This document shows positions 1-5,104 of a DNA stretch of 6,063 nt, piece after piece. This DNA comes from Methanothrix sp. GTDB lineage: Archaea; Halobacteriota; Methanosarcinia; Methanotrichales; Methanotrichaceae. The first letter of the stretch is position 1; each line of letters begins with the position of its first letter. The notes beneath the pieces were generated by a model. That model saw only the letters and a list, made by a program, of their open reading frames with translations. It was not told the DNA's origin and searched no databases. Where the stretch lies: positions 1 to 6,063 of the forward strand of contig JAQTYS010000163.1 in the NCBI GenBank assembly GCA_028688175.1. Reading direction: 5' to 3'. Position numbers and translations under genes: made by a program.

Positions 1-603
1 CAGCTCGTTTTTAATGAGAAGCGTTTCCAGGATCTCAAAGAGCGGCAGCAGAACGGCGGATTCGCCTGCCAATCCCTCGATGAGACTGGGTGAGAGGAAA
101 AGGCCCTTCGAGCCTTCCGGGATGAGGAAGATGCCGAGGTGTCTTTCTGCAAGAGCGGAGAGGCTATGCTCCGGCATCTGTTTTTTCCAGGGATTTTGGG
201 GTGAATTTGAGGGAGCCAAATAATAAAAACCTGACCAGCAGATCTGAGAAGCAAGCATGAGGTCGAACAGATTGCAGGCAGTGATCTTTCGGTTAATAGC
301 GACTCTGAAAAAAGAGATGGCGGTCTTGGCGTCAAAGAGAACCTTCCTGATTTTGCCGTTCTCCAGAAGGCCGGCAAGGCAGCTCATGATCTCAAACTCC
401 GGCTCCAGGCAGTCGATGATGTAGACGGTATTATTGGGCAGAGCAATTGCCACCAGCCAGATTCTGTCCATGAGAGGGTCCGGTCCGGTGGCAAGGATCT
501 TCAGGGCGCAAAGGGCAAATTTTTCTATCTCTTGCAGGGCAGACCGCCACTCTTGCGAAGTTTCCACTTTGATGATGCAGTTAAAGGCAGGGTTGTTGTT
601 CAT
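1..603 (-). CDS. Degenerate DEDD 3'-5' exonuclease-like protein, probable N-terminus of a family A DNA polymerase-type protein (partial)
   Basis: An uninterrupted frame of 201 codons starts at ATG 603 and leaves the window at base 1, so the C-terminus is unseen. The fold pattern matches the RNase D / PolA proofreading domain: an Exo I-like strand (residues 33-43, ALKILATGPDP), then WLVAIALP and VYIID (49-64), an Exo II-like stretch (88-99, VLFDAKTAISFF), LFDLMLASQI (112-121), SLSALAERHLG (147-157) and an Exo III-like helix (174-190). The family's metal-binding acids appear replaced: Asp to Lys35 and Glu to Leu37 in Exo I, Asp to Ala95 in Exo II, and Tyr/Asp to Leu178/Ser182 in Exo III. I infer a structural, inactive exonuclease domain. 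Proteins named bifunctional 3'-5' exonuclease/DNA polymerase carry such a domain before a polymerase domain, which would lie to the left here. No Shine-Dalgarno is visible; a TATA-like element lies about 30 bases upstream. The gene diverges from leader 1. Confidence 0.75.
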   Translation of the reverse strand, partial: MNNNPAFNCIIKVETSQEWRSALQEIEKFALCALKILATGPDPLMDRIWLVAIALPNNTVYIIDCLEPEFEIMSCLAGLLENGKIRKVLFDAKTAISFFRVAINRKITACNLFDLMLASQICWSGFYYLAPSNSPQNPWKKQMPEHSLSALAERHLGIFLIPEGSKGLFLSPSLIEGLAGESAVLLPLFEILETLLIKNEL

Positions 604-630
604 GCTGGTTATCATTATTGAACTGCAATC

Positions 631-640
631 TATATTATCA
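631..640 (-). promoter_or_regulatory. Possible TATA box for the exonuclease-like gene
   Basis: On the minus strand this reads TGATAATATA, 28-37 bases before ATG 603. That spacing would give a transcript starting at or near the start codon, fitting the lack of a ribosome binding site. The match is to a loose AT-rich consensus only. Confidence 0.35.
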
Positions 641-757
641 TTATCATCGGCTGAAAACCTCGGAAAATTTGCCATATGATCAGGAGAAAAGCTTAGATAG
701 TAGCAGAGCCGTGCAAAGAAGGAAATCTGGCGGGCAGGCCCTCCTCACGGCCAGGGG

Positions 758-777
758 CCATCCGGGCCAGCGGATGG
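758..777 (+). repeat. GC-rich hairpin in leader 1
   Basis: A perfect 7-bp inverted repeat, CCATCCG and CGGATGG, flanks a six-base loop GGCCAG. It lies in a GC-rich stretch (about 726-777) that contrasts with the AT-rich sequence to its right, and is identical in leader 2. Partial extra pairing is possible with GGCCCT (737-742) and AGGGGCC (753-759). It lies upstream of the TATA-like elements for rightward transcription, so it may be a protein site, or part of a leftward transcript. Confidence 0.5.
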
Positions 778-784
778 AAAAGGC

Positions 785-807
785 TATATATTTAAACTAT
801 ATATAAA
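785..807 (+). promoter_or_regulatory. Paired TATA-like elements of leader 1
   Basis: Two AT boxes, TATATATTTA (785-794) and TATATATAAA (798-807), follow a purine-rich AAAAGG that could serve as a BRE. The segment is nearly symmetrical, so TATA-like sequence is readable on both strands (minus strand GTTTATATATAG). Rightward transcription would start near 830 and run into array 1; leftward transcription would head for the exonuclease-like gene. It is invariant between the leaders. Confidence 0.5.
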
Positions 808-845
808 CTCGCGAATTGCCAGGCCGATAGCTTCCTAATAATAAG

Positions 846-858
846 TTTTTTATAAAAT
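846..858 (+). promoter_or_regulatory. Second TATA-like element of leader 1
   Basis: TTTTTTATAAAAT, preceded by AATAAG, is a further TATA candidate that would start transcription near 880, about 170 bases before the first repeat. It is conserved in leader 2 at 5166-5178. Sequence alone does not say which TATA drives the array. Confidence 0.4.
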
Positions 859-862
859 TCCC

Positions 863-1005
863 GCGAGCATCTCACCCGAAAAAGGCCACCGTAACCAGGC
901 GACGACTGTCTAAAATCGATGCTCGCAAAGTCGCTGCATAACGAAAATGACCTCAAATATCACCATTTTGGGGATGTTATGAAAATGAAAATCGTCGATG
1001 CTCGC
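863..1005 (+). repeat. Three GATGCTCGC motifs in leader 1
   Basis: The 9-bp motif occurs inverted at 863-871 and direct at 918-926 and 997-1005. The two direct copies extend to a shared 14-bp sequence (916-929 and 995-1008) spaced 79 bases apart. All three 9-bp cores recur at equivalent positions in leader 2 even where flanking bases have changed, which suggests a protein-binding or integration-factor site. Confidence 0.6.
937..981 (+). repeat. Nested dyad in leader 1
   Basis: CATAAC (937-942) pairs with GTTATG (976-981), and inside these AAAATG (944-949) pairs with CATTTT (964-969). The outer arms are kept in leader 2 (5257-5262 and 5296-5301), but one base of the inner right arm is changed there (CATTTT to CATTTG). 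It may be an operator, a bent-DNA site or an RNA hairpin in the leader transcript. Confidence 0.4.
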
Positions 1006-1020
1006 AAAATTCGATTTTGC
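1004..1020 (+). repeat. Perfect leader-end palindrome
   Basis: GCAAAAT and ATTTTGC form a perfect 7-bp inverted repeat around a three-base centre (TCG here, GCG in leader 2), ending 31 bases before the first repeat. It overlaps the last GATGCTCGC motif. The arms are preserved in both leaders while the centre changes, as expected for a two-fold symmetric protein site. Confidence 0.5.
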
Positions 1021-1051
1021 CGATATGCGCAGAGGTCCTAAAACCGACCCC

Positions 1052-1812
1052 CTATCCATTTCTGAAAAGAAGTGGCTCCATTGAAACTACCACCTCAAAA
1101 AGGTTGGAGTGGAGCTCAATCAAACCTATCCATTTCTGAAAAGAAGTGGCTCCATTGAAACCCCTGAAATTTCTTACCGAAACCCGGCGAGCCAAGATCC
1201 TATCCATTTCTGAAAAGAAGTGGCTCCATTGAAACGCCAATCGCTTCGTTCTTCCCTGATAAGTCTACATCATCTATCCATTTCTGAAAAGAAGTGGCTC
1301 CATTGAAACACAATCTTCATGAGCACTATCTATTCCACTACCACTCTATCCATTTCTGAAAAGAAGTGGCTCCATTGAAACCCAGAGGATATTTAATATT
1401 TTCACTTAATCCTAATTTCTATCCATTTCTGAAAAGAAGTGGCTCCATTGAAACCATTTATTAGAGAACTCATTCCAATTACTGCTATTTCTATCCATTT
1501 CTGAAAAGAAGTGGCTCCATTGAAACCTTCAATAAGTCTCCGGCTAGTTTTTTCGGATTGAGCCTATCCATTTCTGAAAAGAAGTGGCTCCATTGAAACC
1601 CATTTGCGGCTGATATAAATGCCAGCCTTATGACTGTCCTATCCATTTCTGAAAAGAAGTGGCTCCATTGAAACCGTGGAAATTGCCGCTCTCAATCTGT
1701 TCCTGCTCACCTATCCATTTCTGAAAAGAAGTGGCTCCATTGAAACAATTCAGGCGTTTCCATCTTCTTCAGTTTGCTTTCTATTGTCTATCCATTTCTG
1801 AAAAGAAGTGGC
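1052..1812 (+). CRISPR. CRISPR array 1: 10 full repeats, 1 degenerate terminal repeat, 10 spacers
   Basis: Identical 36-bp repeats start at 1052, 1126, 1200, 1274, 1346, 1419, 1491, 1564, 1639 and 1711, with a truncated copy at 1788. Spacers are 38, 38, 38, 36, 37, 36, 37, 39, 36 and 41 bases and all differ. The repeat begins CTATCC and ends CATTGAAAC, so the crRNA 5' handle would be the common ATTGAAAC and transcription is rightward. Repeat positions 5-12 (CCATTTCT) and 17-24 (AGAAGTGG) can form an 8-bp RNA stem with one G-U pair, closed by a GAAA tetraloop. Leader at the left, intact first repeat and decayed last repeat agree on orientation. I found no spacer matching elsewhere in the window. 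Confidence 0.98.
1788..1812 (+). repeat. Degenerate terminal repeat of array 1
   Basis: The first 25 bases match the repeat exactly, then the sequence departs: the 3' part that should end in ATTGAAAC is lost. This marks the leader-distal, oldest end of the array. A transcript ending here lacks the last handle, as is usual at CRISPR trailer ends. Confidence 0.9.
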
Positions 1813-1912
1813 CCATCATCATGCAGAAGGCGATCAATTTTCAAATGAATTCAGATATTTGCCTATTGCATGCAAAAAATTATTAAAGCTATAAAATTAT
1901 TGCATAATAGTA
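1813..1912 (-). other. AT-rich trailer between array 1 and the regulator gene
   Basis: I see no gene in this 100-base AT-rich stretch. Read on the minus strand it lies just past the stop of the regulator gene and contains a T6 run (plus-strand A run at 1874-1879), which could end that transcript in the U-rich archaeal manner. The self-complementary TTGCATGCAA spans about 1866-1875. Confidence 0.35.
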
Positions 1913-2190
1913 TTATGCCGCCTCATGAGCGGCCTGCATCTCCGGCATCAACTTCTCAATCTCCTGGAAATGCCCCAGAGCCTGCATTCCTCTGGATGTA
2001 GTCTTGTACCTGAGAATCTTGCCATCCACTTTTTCAACCAGCCCATTTCTGATGAGCAGATCCAAATAAGGCACAACAGTATGAAAATTCATGTTGCAGG
2101 AGTATACAATTTGTGTTTTATTTGCCCCCCCCCCCCGCACACTTGTAAAATATTACAAAGGATCTGGTCCTTATATCTCTTTTGTCCCAT
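1913..2190 (-). pseudogene. Winged-helix (HTH_45-like) transcriptional regulator, frame broken by a poly-G run
   Basis: From ATG 2190 the minus strand encodes MGQKRYKDQILCNILQVC, then meets 12 consecutive G and shifts to a frame that soon stops. The next frame carries the rest: GANKTQIVYSCNMNFHTVV, PYLDLLIRNGLVEKVDGK, YKTTSRGMQALGHFQEIEK, ending at TAA 1913. Together these look like one archaeal winged-helix protein: helix 1, a GGANKTQIVY-type linker and helix 2, a recognition helix around FHTVVPYLDLL, a wing around VDGKILRYKTT, and a C-terminal helix. With 10 G (or 13) the halves would join in frame, and 10 would give a 91-residue protein with the spacing I recall for the family. A GTG at 2140 opens the second frame, but that product lacks helix 1. 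It diverges from cas4-cas1, so it could regulate that operon. It may be a real off-state, a pseudogene or a sequencing error. Confidence 0.75.
2125..2136. repeat. Homopolymer of 12 C (12 G in the regulator's coding strand)
   Basis: Twelve identical bases lie inside the winged-helix coding region. Runs this long slip readily in replication and are also a common source of sequencing error. The count decides whether the regulator is in frame: 3n+1 G (10 or 13) restores it, 12 does not. Confidence 0.95.
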
Positions 2191-2207
2191 AGTATCAGAG
2201 ATAAGGA
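2168..2207. promoter_or_regulatory. Imperfect dyad over the regulator start, possible operator
   Basis: TCCTTATATCTCT (2168-2180) and AGAGATAAGGA (2197-2207) are inverted repeats, differing by an extra AT in the left arm, and centred on the regulator's ATG at 2190. A dyad there fits autoregulation by a dimeric winged-helix protein. Function is inferred from symmetry and place only. Confidence 0.45.
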
Positions 2208-2215
2208 CTCAAGAT

Positions 2216-2226
2216 ACTTATAAAAG
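2216..2226 (-). promoter_or_regulatory. TATA box of the winged-helix gene
   Basis: On the minus strand this reads CTTTTATAAGT, preceded by GAAA, 26-36 bases before ATG 2190. Transcription would begin within a few bases of the start codon, giving a leaderless or nearly leaderless mRNA. The box is almost symmetrical, so it could also be read on the plus strand. Confidence 0.5.
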
Positions 2227-2243
2227 TTTCTGATGATTGTGTA

Positions 2244-2258
2244 CAAATAGATTTATCT
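2244..2258 (+). promoter_or_regulatory. Possible promoter of the cas operon
   Basis: CAAATAG (BRE-like) followed by ATTTATCT (TATA-like, 2251-2258) would start transcription near 2280, leaving a short 5' UTR that includes the GAAGGT ribosome site. It lies in the 105-base gap between the divergent regulator and cas4-cas1. Confidence 0.4.
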
Positions 2259-2283
2259 TCCTTTAATTTCATACCAAAGATAT

Positions 2284-2289
2284 GAAGGT
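2284..2289 (+). promoter_or_regulatory. Ribosome binding site deciding the TTG start of cas4-cas1
   Basis: GAAGGT ends six bases before TTG 2296. The frame has no ATG between the upstream stop (TAG 2248-2250) and TTG 2296, and the ATG at 2282 is in another frame. The next in-frame ATG (2347) would cut off the conserved LIPAS start of the Cas4 domain. Confidence 0.55.
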
Positions 2290-2295
2290 TATAGC

Positions 2296-3975
2296 TTGCC
2301 GGATAAGTCGCATGTTAATAATAATCTGGATCTCATCCCCGCCAGCATGATAAATGAGTTCTCCTACTGTCCCAGACGCTGCTATTTTCAATGGATGGAA
2401 GGGGAATACGCAGATTGTGCCGACATCTTGCAGGGAAAGATTATGCACCGGCGAATGGAAAGCGAGCCTGATAAATTAATGGAAGAGGGGCTAGGCCCGA
2501 TCAACGCTCGGGAGATCGCATTCACAGGGACGGAGATAGGAGTGGCCTGCCGAATCGACCTTCTGTTGGGCGACACCAGGAATGCTGTTCCAGTAGACTA
2601 TAAAAATGGAAAGGCACCGGATATTCCTGAAGGGGCTTATGAGCCGGACCGGGTCCAGGTCTGCGCCCAGGGCCTGGTTCTCAGAGAGAATGGATTTCTC
2701 TGCAACCAGGGCAAGGTCTTCTTCCTCAAATCCAAAAAGTTGGTGGATGTAAAATTCGATGAGCCTCTGGTGCAAAGAACCAGAGAGCTTCTCGACCAGA
2801 TCAGAGAGATGGTCTCCAACGGAGAGGGCCGCATTCCTCCACCACTGCAGAGCAGCCCCAAGTGCAACCGTTGCTCAATGGCCGGCATCTGCCTGCCTGA
2901 TGAGGTTAACCTTCTGCGAAACGGGGAGCGCATTGGCCTTCAGGAGACGGAGGTTCGAAAGCTGTTTCCGGCAGACGATAGCCGTGTGCCGATTTATGTT
3001 GTCGGCCAGGGAAATACGGTTCGAAAATGCGGCGACCGTCTGGAGATCTGGTCCAGAGAAGGAAAGGTGACCGACGCCAGGCTGCTGGAGATCTCCCAGG
3101 TCAACCTCTACGGAGGAGTGGAGATAACAACTCCGGCCACTGTCGAGCTGATGCAAAGAGGTGTGCCGGTCCTCCATTTCACTCACGGCGGATGGTTTGA
3201 GGGCATCTGCTCGGGACATACCCATAAAAATGTTTTGCTTCGCATCAGGCAGTTCCAGTTGGCCGGGGACGGCGAAAGGTCCCTGTCTATCGCCAGGAGC
3301 CTGGTATCCGGCAAGATCAAAAACTGCCGGACGATGATAATGCGAAACGACCAGGAGGCGCCGGATGAGCTTCTTGCCGGCTTGAGCCGTCTGGCTGAGG
3401 AGGCGGATAAGGCTGCAAGTCCAGACAGCCTCCTGGGAATAGAAGGTGCGGCAGCCGAGGCTTACTTCTCCCGCTTCAATGTCTTTTTGAAATCAAAGGC
3501 ATCTGAATTTTCGTTTACCAACCGGAATAAAAGGCCGCCCAGAGATCCGGTAAACACCATTCTCTCTTATCTCTACGGAATACTGGCCAAGGAGCTTTTC
3601 GTCACCCTCCTGGCAGTGGGTTTGGACCCTTACCTGGGCTTCTATCACCAGCCCCGCTACGGCAGACCGGCTCTGGCTCTGGATATGATGGAGGAGTTCC
3701 GGCCTCTTATCGCTGATTCCGCTGCCATTACCCTCTTTAACAAAGGGGAATTGAACAAGAACGACTTCGTTAAAACGGGCATTGGCATATCGATTAAGCC
3801 GGAGGCTAAGAGAAAGGTAGTAGCAGGCTACGAGCGCAGGATTCAGTCAGAGGTCAGCCATCCTCTCTTCGGGTACAGCATCAGCTATCGCCGTGTCCTG
3901 GAGGTCCAGGCCAGATTGCTTTCCAGGCATCTTTTTGGAGAGGTTGCAGATTACCCGGCTTTTGTTACCAGGTGA
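2296..3975 (+). CDS. cas4-cas1: Cas4-Cas1 fusion, CRISPR adaptation nuclease and integrase
   Basis: 559 residues from a TTG start. The N-terminal half (about 13-205) is Cas4, a RecB-like nuclease that trims prespacers and helps PAM choice. It shows LIPASMINEFSYCPRRC with Cys25 (Cys29 nearby), the metal-site acids Asp88 (RIDLL) and Asp101 with Lys103 (DYKNGK), the QVCAQG helix, and Cys190, Cys193 and Cys199, which with Cys25 should hold the 4Fe-4S cluster. The C-terminal half (about 230-559) is Cas1, the spacer integrase: Glu383 (LLGIEGAAAEAYF), His451 (GFYHQPRYGRPALALD) and Asp463/Glu466 (LDMMEEFRPL) fit its metal site. The lengths are normal for both domains and nothing seems missing. Fused Cas4-Cas1 is known in type I-G (former I-U) and some other subtypes, so the fusion alone does not type the system. 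Its stop overlaps the cas2 start, so the two are probably translationally coupled. Confidence 0.97.
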   Translation: MPDKSHVNNNLDLIPASMINEFSYCPRRCYFQWMEGEYADCADILQGKIMHRRMESEPDKLMEEGLGPINAREIAFTGTEIGVACRIDLLLGDTRNAVPVDYKNGKAPDIPEGAYEPDRVQVCAQGLVLRENGFLCNQGKVFFLKSKKLVDVKFDEPLVQRTRELLDQIREMVSNGEGRIPPPLQSSPKCNRCSMAGICLPDEVNLLRNGERIGLQETEVRKLFPADDSRVPIYVVGQGNTVRKCGDRLEIWSREGKVTDARLLEISQVNLYGGVEITTPATVELMQRGVPVLHFTHGGWFEGICSGHTHKNVLLRIRQFQLAGDGERSLSIARSLVSGKIKNCRTMIMRNDQEAPDELLAGLSRLAEEADKAASPDSLLGIEGAAAEAYFSRFNVFLKSKASEFSFTNRNKRPPRDPVNTILSYLYGILAKELFVTLLAVGLDPYLGFYHQPRYGRPALALDMMEEFRPLIADSAAITLFNKGELNKNDFVKTGIGISIKPEAKRKVVAGYERRIQSEVSHPLFGYSISYRRVLEVQARLLSRHLFGEVADYPAFVTR

Positions 3976-4283
3976 TGATTATCAGCGAGATATTCTGCTA
4001 TCTGGTAAGCTACGACATCATGGACGAAAAACGGCTGCAACGAGTTCATAAAGCCATGATGGGATTTGGCGAGCCGCTGCACTATTCTGTCTTTCGATGC
4101 GACCTGACGCTTAAAGGCCGGGTGCAGATGGTGCAGACAATCCTGGAGCTGATCGAAGATAACAAGGACAGGGTTATGATCGTCGATATGGGACCGGTGG
4201 ACGGAAGGGTAGAGGAGAGAATTGAATTCCTGGGCAACAATCGCCAGAATTATATCTCCCGCAGAGATGCGATTATTGTTTGA
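3975..4283 (+). CDS. cas2: Cas2, adaptation complex subunit
   Basis: 102 residues from ATG 3975, a normal length for Cas2. The start shares its A with the cas4-cas1 stop (TGATG overlap); a GTG at 3972 in the same frame would add one residue. The ferredoxin-like fold is recognisable: the first strand CYLVSYDIMDEKR carries the conserved Asp (residue 14), followed by the helix RLQRVHKAMMGFGEP, then LHYSVFRCDLT and the strand DRVMIVDMGPVDG. Cas2 dimers bridge two Cas1 dimers to build the integrase that inserts spacers at the leader end of arrays. The last residues (NYISRRDAIIV) look intact. It lies between cas4-cas1 and the membrane CARF gene, 12 bases from the latter, and so shares their transcript. 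Confidence 0.95.
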   Translation: MIISEIFCYLVSYDIMDEKRLQRVHKAMMGFGEPLHYSVFRCDLTLKGRVQMVQTILELIEDNKDRVMIVDMGPVDGRVEERIEFLGNNRQNYISRRDAIIV

Positions 4284-4288
4284 GGTGA
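4282..4288 (+). promoter_or_regulatory. Strong ribosome binding site of the membrane CARF gene
   Basis: GAGGTGA overlaps the cas2 stop codon and ends seven bases before ATG 4296. It closely matches the archaeal anti-16S consensus and is stronger than the sites of the two cas genes upstream. Confidence 0.75.
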
Positions 4289-4295
4289 TCCGAGA

Positions 4296-4955
4296 ATGAC
4301 TGTTCAGATTCCAGGATTTATGCAGATTGGATGGGTTAAAGGCTTGATAACCCTGGTATTCATTCAGGCGATAGTAAATGCCATCTTCACCTTCAATCCG
4401 TCTATTCTCCTGGTCGTTCTCCTGGCAGAAGCAGCCATCCTGGCGGCGGTCTATGTTGCTCTGAAAATAAGGGGCCGACAGAAGGCACCTCTGCGAGGGG
4501 AGAACACTGCTTTTTTGCATCAGCGCAGAGGGCTTATCTTTACAGTCGGCGGGCAGGACGAGACTCTTCGCATGTCTCTGGCTCAGCAGAAGCCGGAATT
4601 CATCGGTTTCATATGCTCCGACAAGACAAGGGAAAGGGGATATCAGCTTCTAAGAGAACTGTGCGTTGATGCGGATCATTATAAACTGGAAGAGGTCGAT
4701 CCCCTCAACATCCATGAGATTCGCATTAAGGTCGAACTGATACTGGAATGGATGGCGAGAAAAGGACTTCAGGCTGAAAATATTGCAGTCGATATCACGG
4801 GCGGCACGAAGACAATGACCATCGGCGCTTTTTCGGTTTCCGAAGAGAAGAAGATCGACAGCCAGTACATCTTCTGCCGCGAGTACAGTCCCCAAAATAA
4901 GTGCGTGGATGGAACCCAGGTGGCTCTGATGATCAGCGATTTTGAGCACAGGTAG
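4296..4955 (+). CDS. Two-helix membrane protein with CARF-like domain (candidate Cam1-like effector)
   Basis: 219 residues. Two hydrophobic helices come first, about 13-33 (WVKGLITLVFIQAIVNAIF) and 36-58 (SILLVVLLAEAAILAAVYV), followed by the basic KIRGRQK, so the C-terminal part should be cytoplasmic. From about residue 78 the sequence is a Rossmann-like CARF domain: the strand RGLIFTVGGQDET, the strand EFIGFICSDKTRERG, a helix (140-157), and the strand AVDITGGTKTM (164-174), a hallmark seen in CARF families such as TIGR02710/Cas02710. CARF domains bind cyclic oligoadenylates made by Cas10 in type III systems. No nuclease domain (HEPN, PD-D/ExK) is visible after it, so the membrane helices would be the output module. 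Cam1, a membrane CARF protein reported to depolarise the membrane, is the closest concept; homology to it is unproven. It is the third gene of the cas operon, with its own strong ribosome site. Confidence 0.8.
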   Translation: MTVQIPGFMQIGWVKGLITLVFIQAIVNAIFTFNPSILLVVLLAEAAILAAVYVALKIRGRQKAPLRGENTAFLHQRRGLIFTVGGQDETLRMSLAQQKPEFIGFICSDKTRERGYQLLRELCVDADHYKLEEVDPLNIHEIRIKVELILEWMARKGLQAENIAVDITGGTKTMTIGAFSVSEEKKIDSQYIFCREYSPQNKCVDGTQVALMISDFEHR

Positions 4956-5077
4956 GTTTTGTGCTTGCTATCTCAAGAAGTTGCGGCTGCAATATTCAAT
5001 CGTGCAGAAAAGTTTAGATAGTAGTAGAATCATTGCAGTTGGATGTCTGGCGGGCAGGCCCTCCTCACGGCCAGGGG

Positions 5078-5097
5078 CCATCCGGGCCAGCGGATGG
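5078..5097 (+). repeat. GC-rich hairpin in leader 2
   Basis: Identical to the leader 1 hairpin: CCATCCG and CGGATGG arms around GGCCAG. It sits within the 91-bp block (5046-5136) that has no change between the two leaders. Confidence 0.5.
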
Positions 5098-5104
5098 AAA
5101 AGGC

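Larger units (their letters stand above)
685..1051 (+). promoter_or_regulatory. CRISPR leader 1
   Basis: This non-coding block sits directly before the first repeat of array 1 and recurs before array 2 at 5006-5371. I counted 16 substitutions and no indels over 721-1051 against 5041-5371 (about 95% identity); left of 721 the match is weaker, with one single-base indel. Bases 726-816 are identical in both copies. It contains a GC-rich hairpin (758-777), AT-rich TATA-like elements (785-807 and 846-858), three GATGCTCGC motifs (863-871 inverted, 918-926, 997-1005), a long dyad (937-981) and a perfect short palindrome (1004-1020). CRISPR leaders are known to drive array transcription and direct spacer integration. 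Open frames in it are short and unconvincing. Confidence 0.9.

Noticed and set aside
14..223. 69-residue plus-strand open frame at the left edge
   Set aside because: It lies antisense to the long uninterrupted minus-strand frame with clear exonuclease-like sequence, and its own translation is Arg/Ser-rich without recognisable features.
434..806. Two overlapping plus-strand open frames (434-679 and 618-806)
   Set aside because: They cover the antisense of the exonuclease-like gene start and the leader, have no ribosome site, and the second runs into conserved non-coding leader sequence.
685..1051. Insertion sequence or transposon ends as the cause of the duplicated block
   Set aside because: There are no terminal inverted repeats, target-site duplications or transposase; the block ends exactly at the first CRISPR repeat in both copies, so it is a leader.
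1052..1240. Minus-strand open frame across the first repeats of array 1
   Set aside because: It is the reverse translation of the CRISPR repeat, repeating a WSHFFSEMD-like segment; an artefact of the array.
1088..1787. Self-targeting spacers
   Set aside because: I compared the spacers by eye with the genes in the window and saw no match; a database search would be needed to identify targets.
1925..2233. 102-residue plus-strand open frame
   Set aside because: It is the antisense of the winged-helix gene and includes a run of prolines from the poly-C tract; the minus strand has the recognisable protein.
2759..3070. Shadow open frames within cas4-cas1 on both strands
   Set aside because: They overlap the strongly supported fusion gene in other frames and look like ordinary codon-bias shadows.
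3951..4520. 189-residue minus-strand open frame
   Set aside because: It lies opposite cas2 and the start of the membrane CARF gene, both well supported, and its translation has no recognisable domain.
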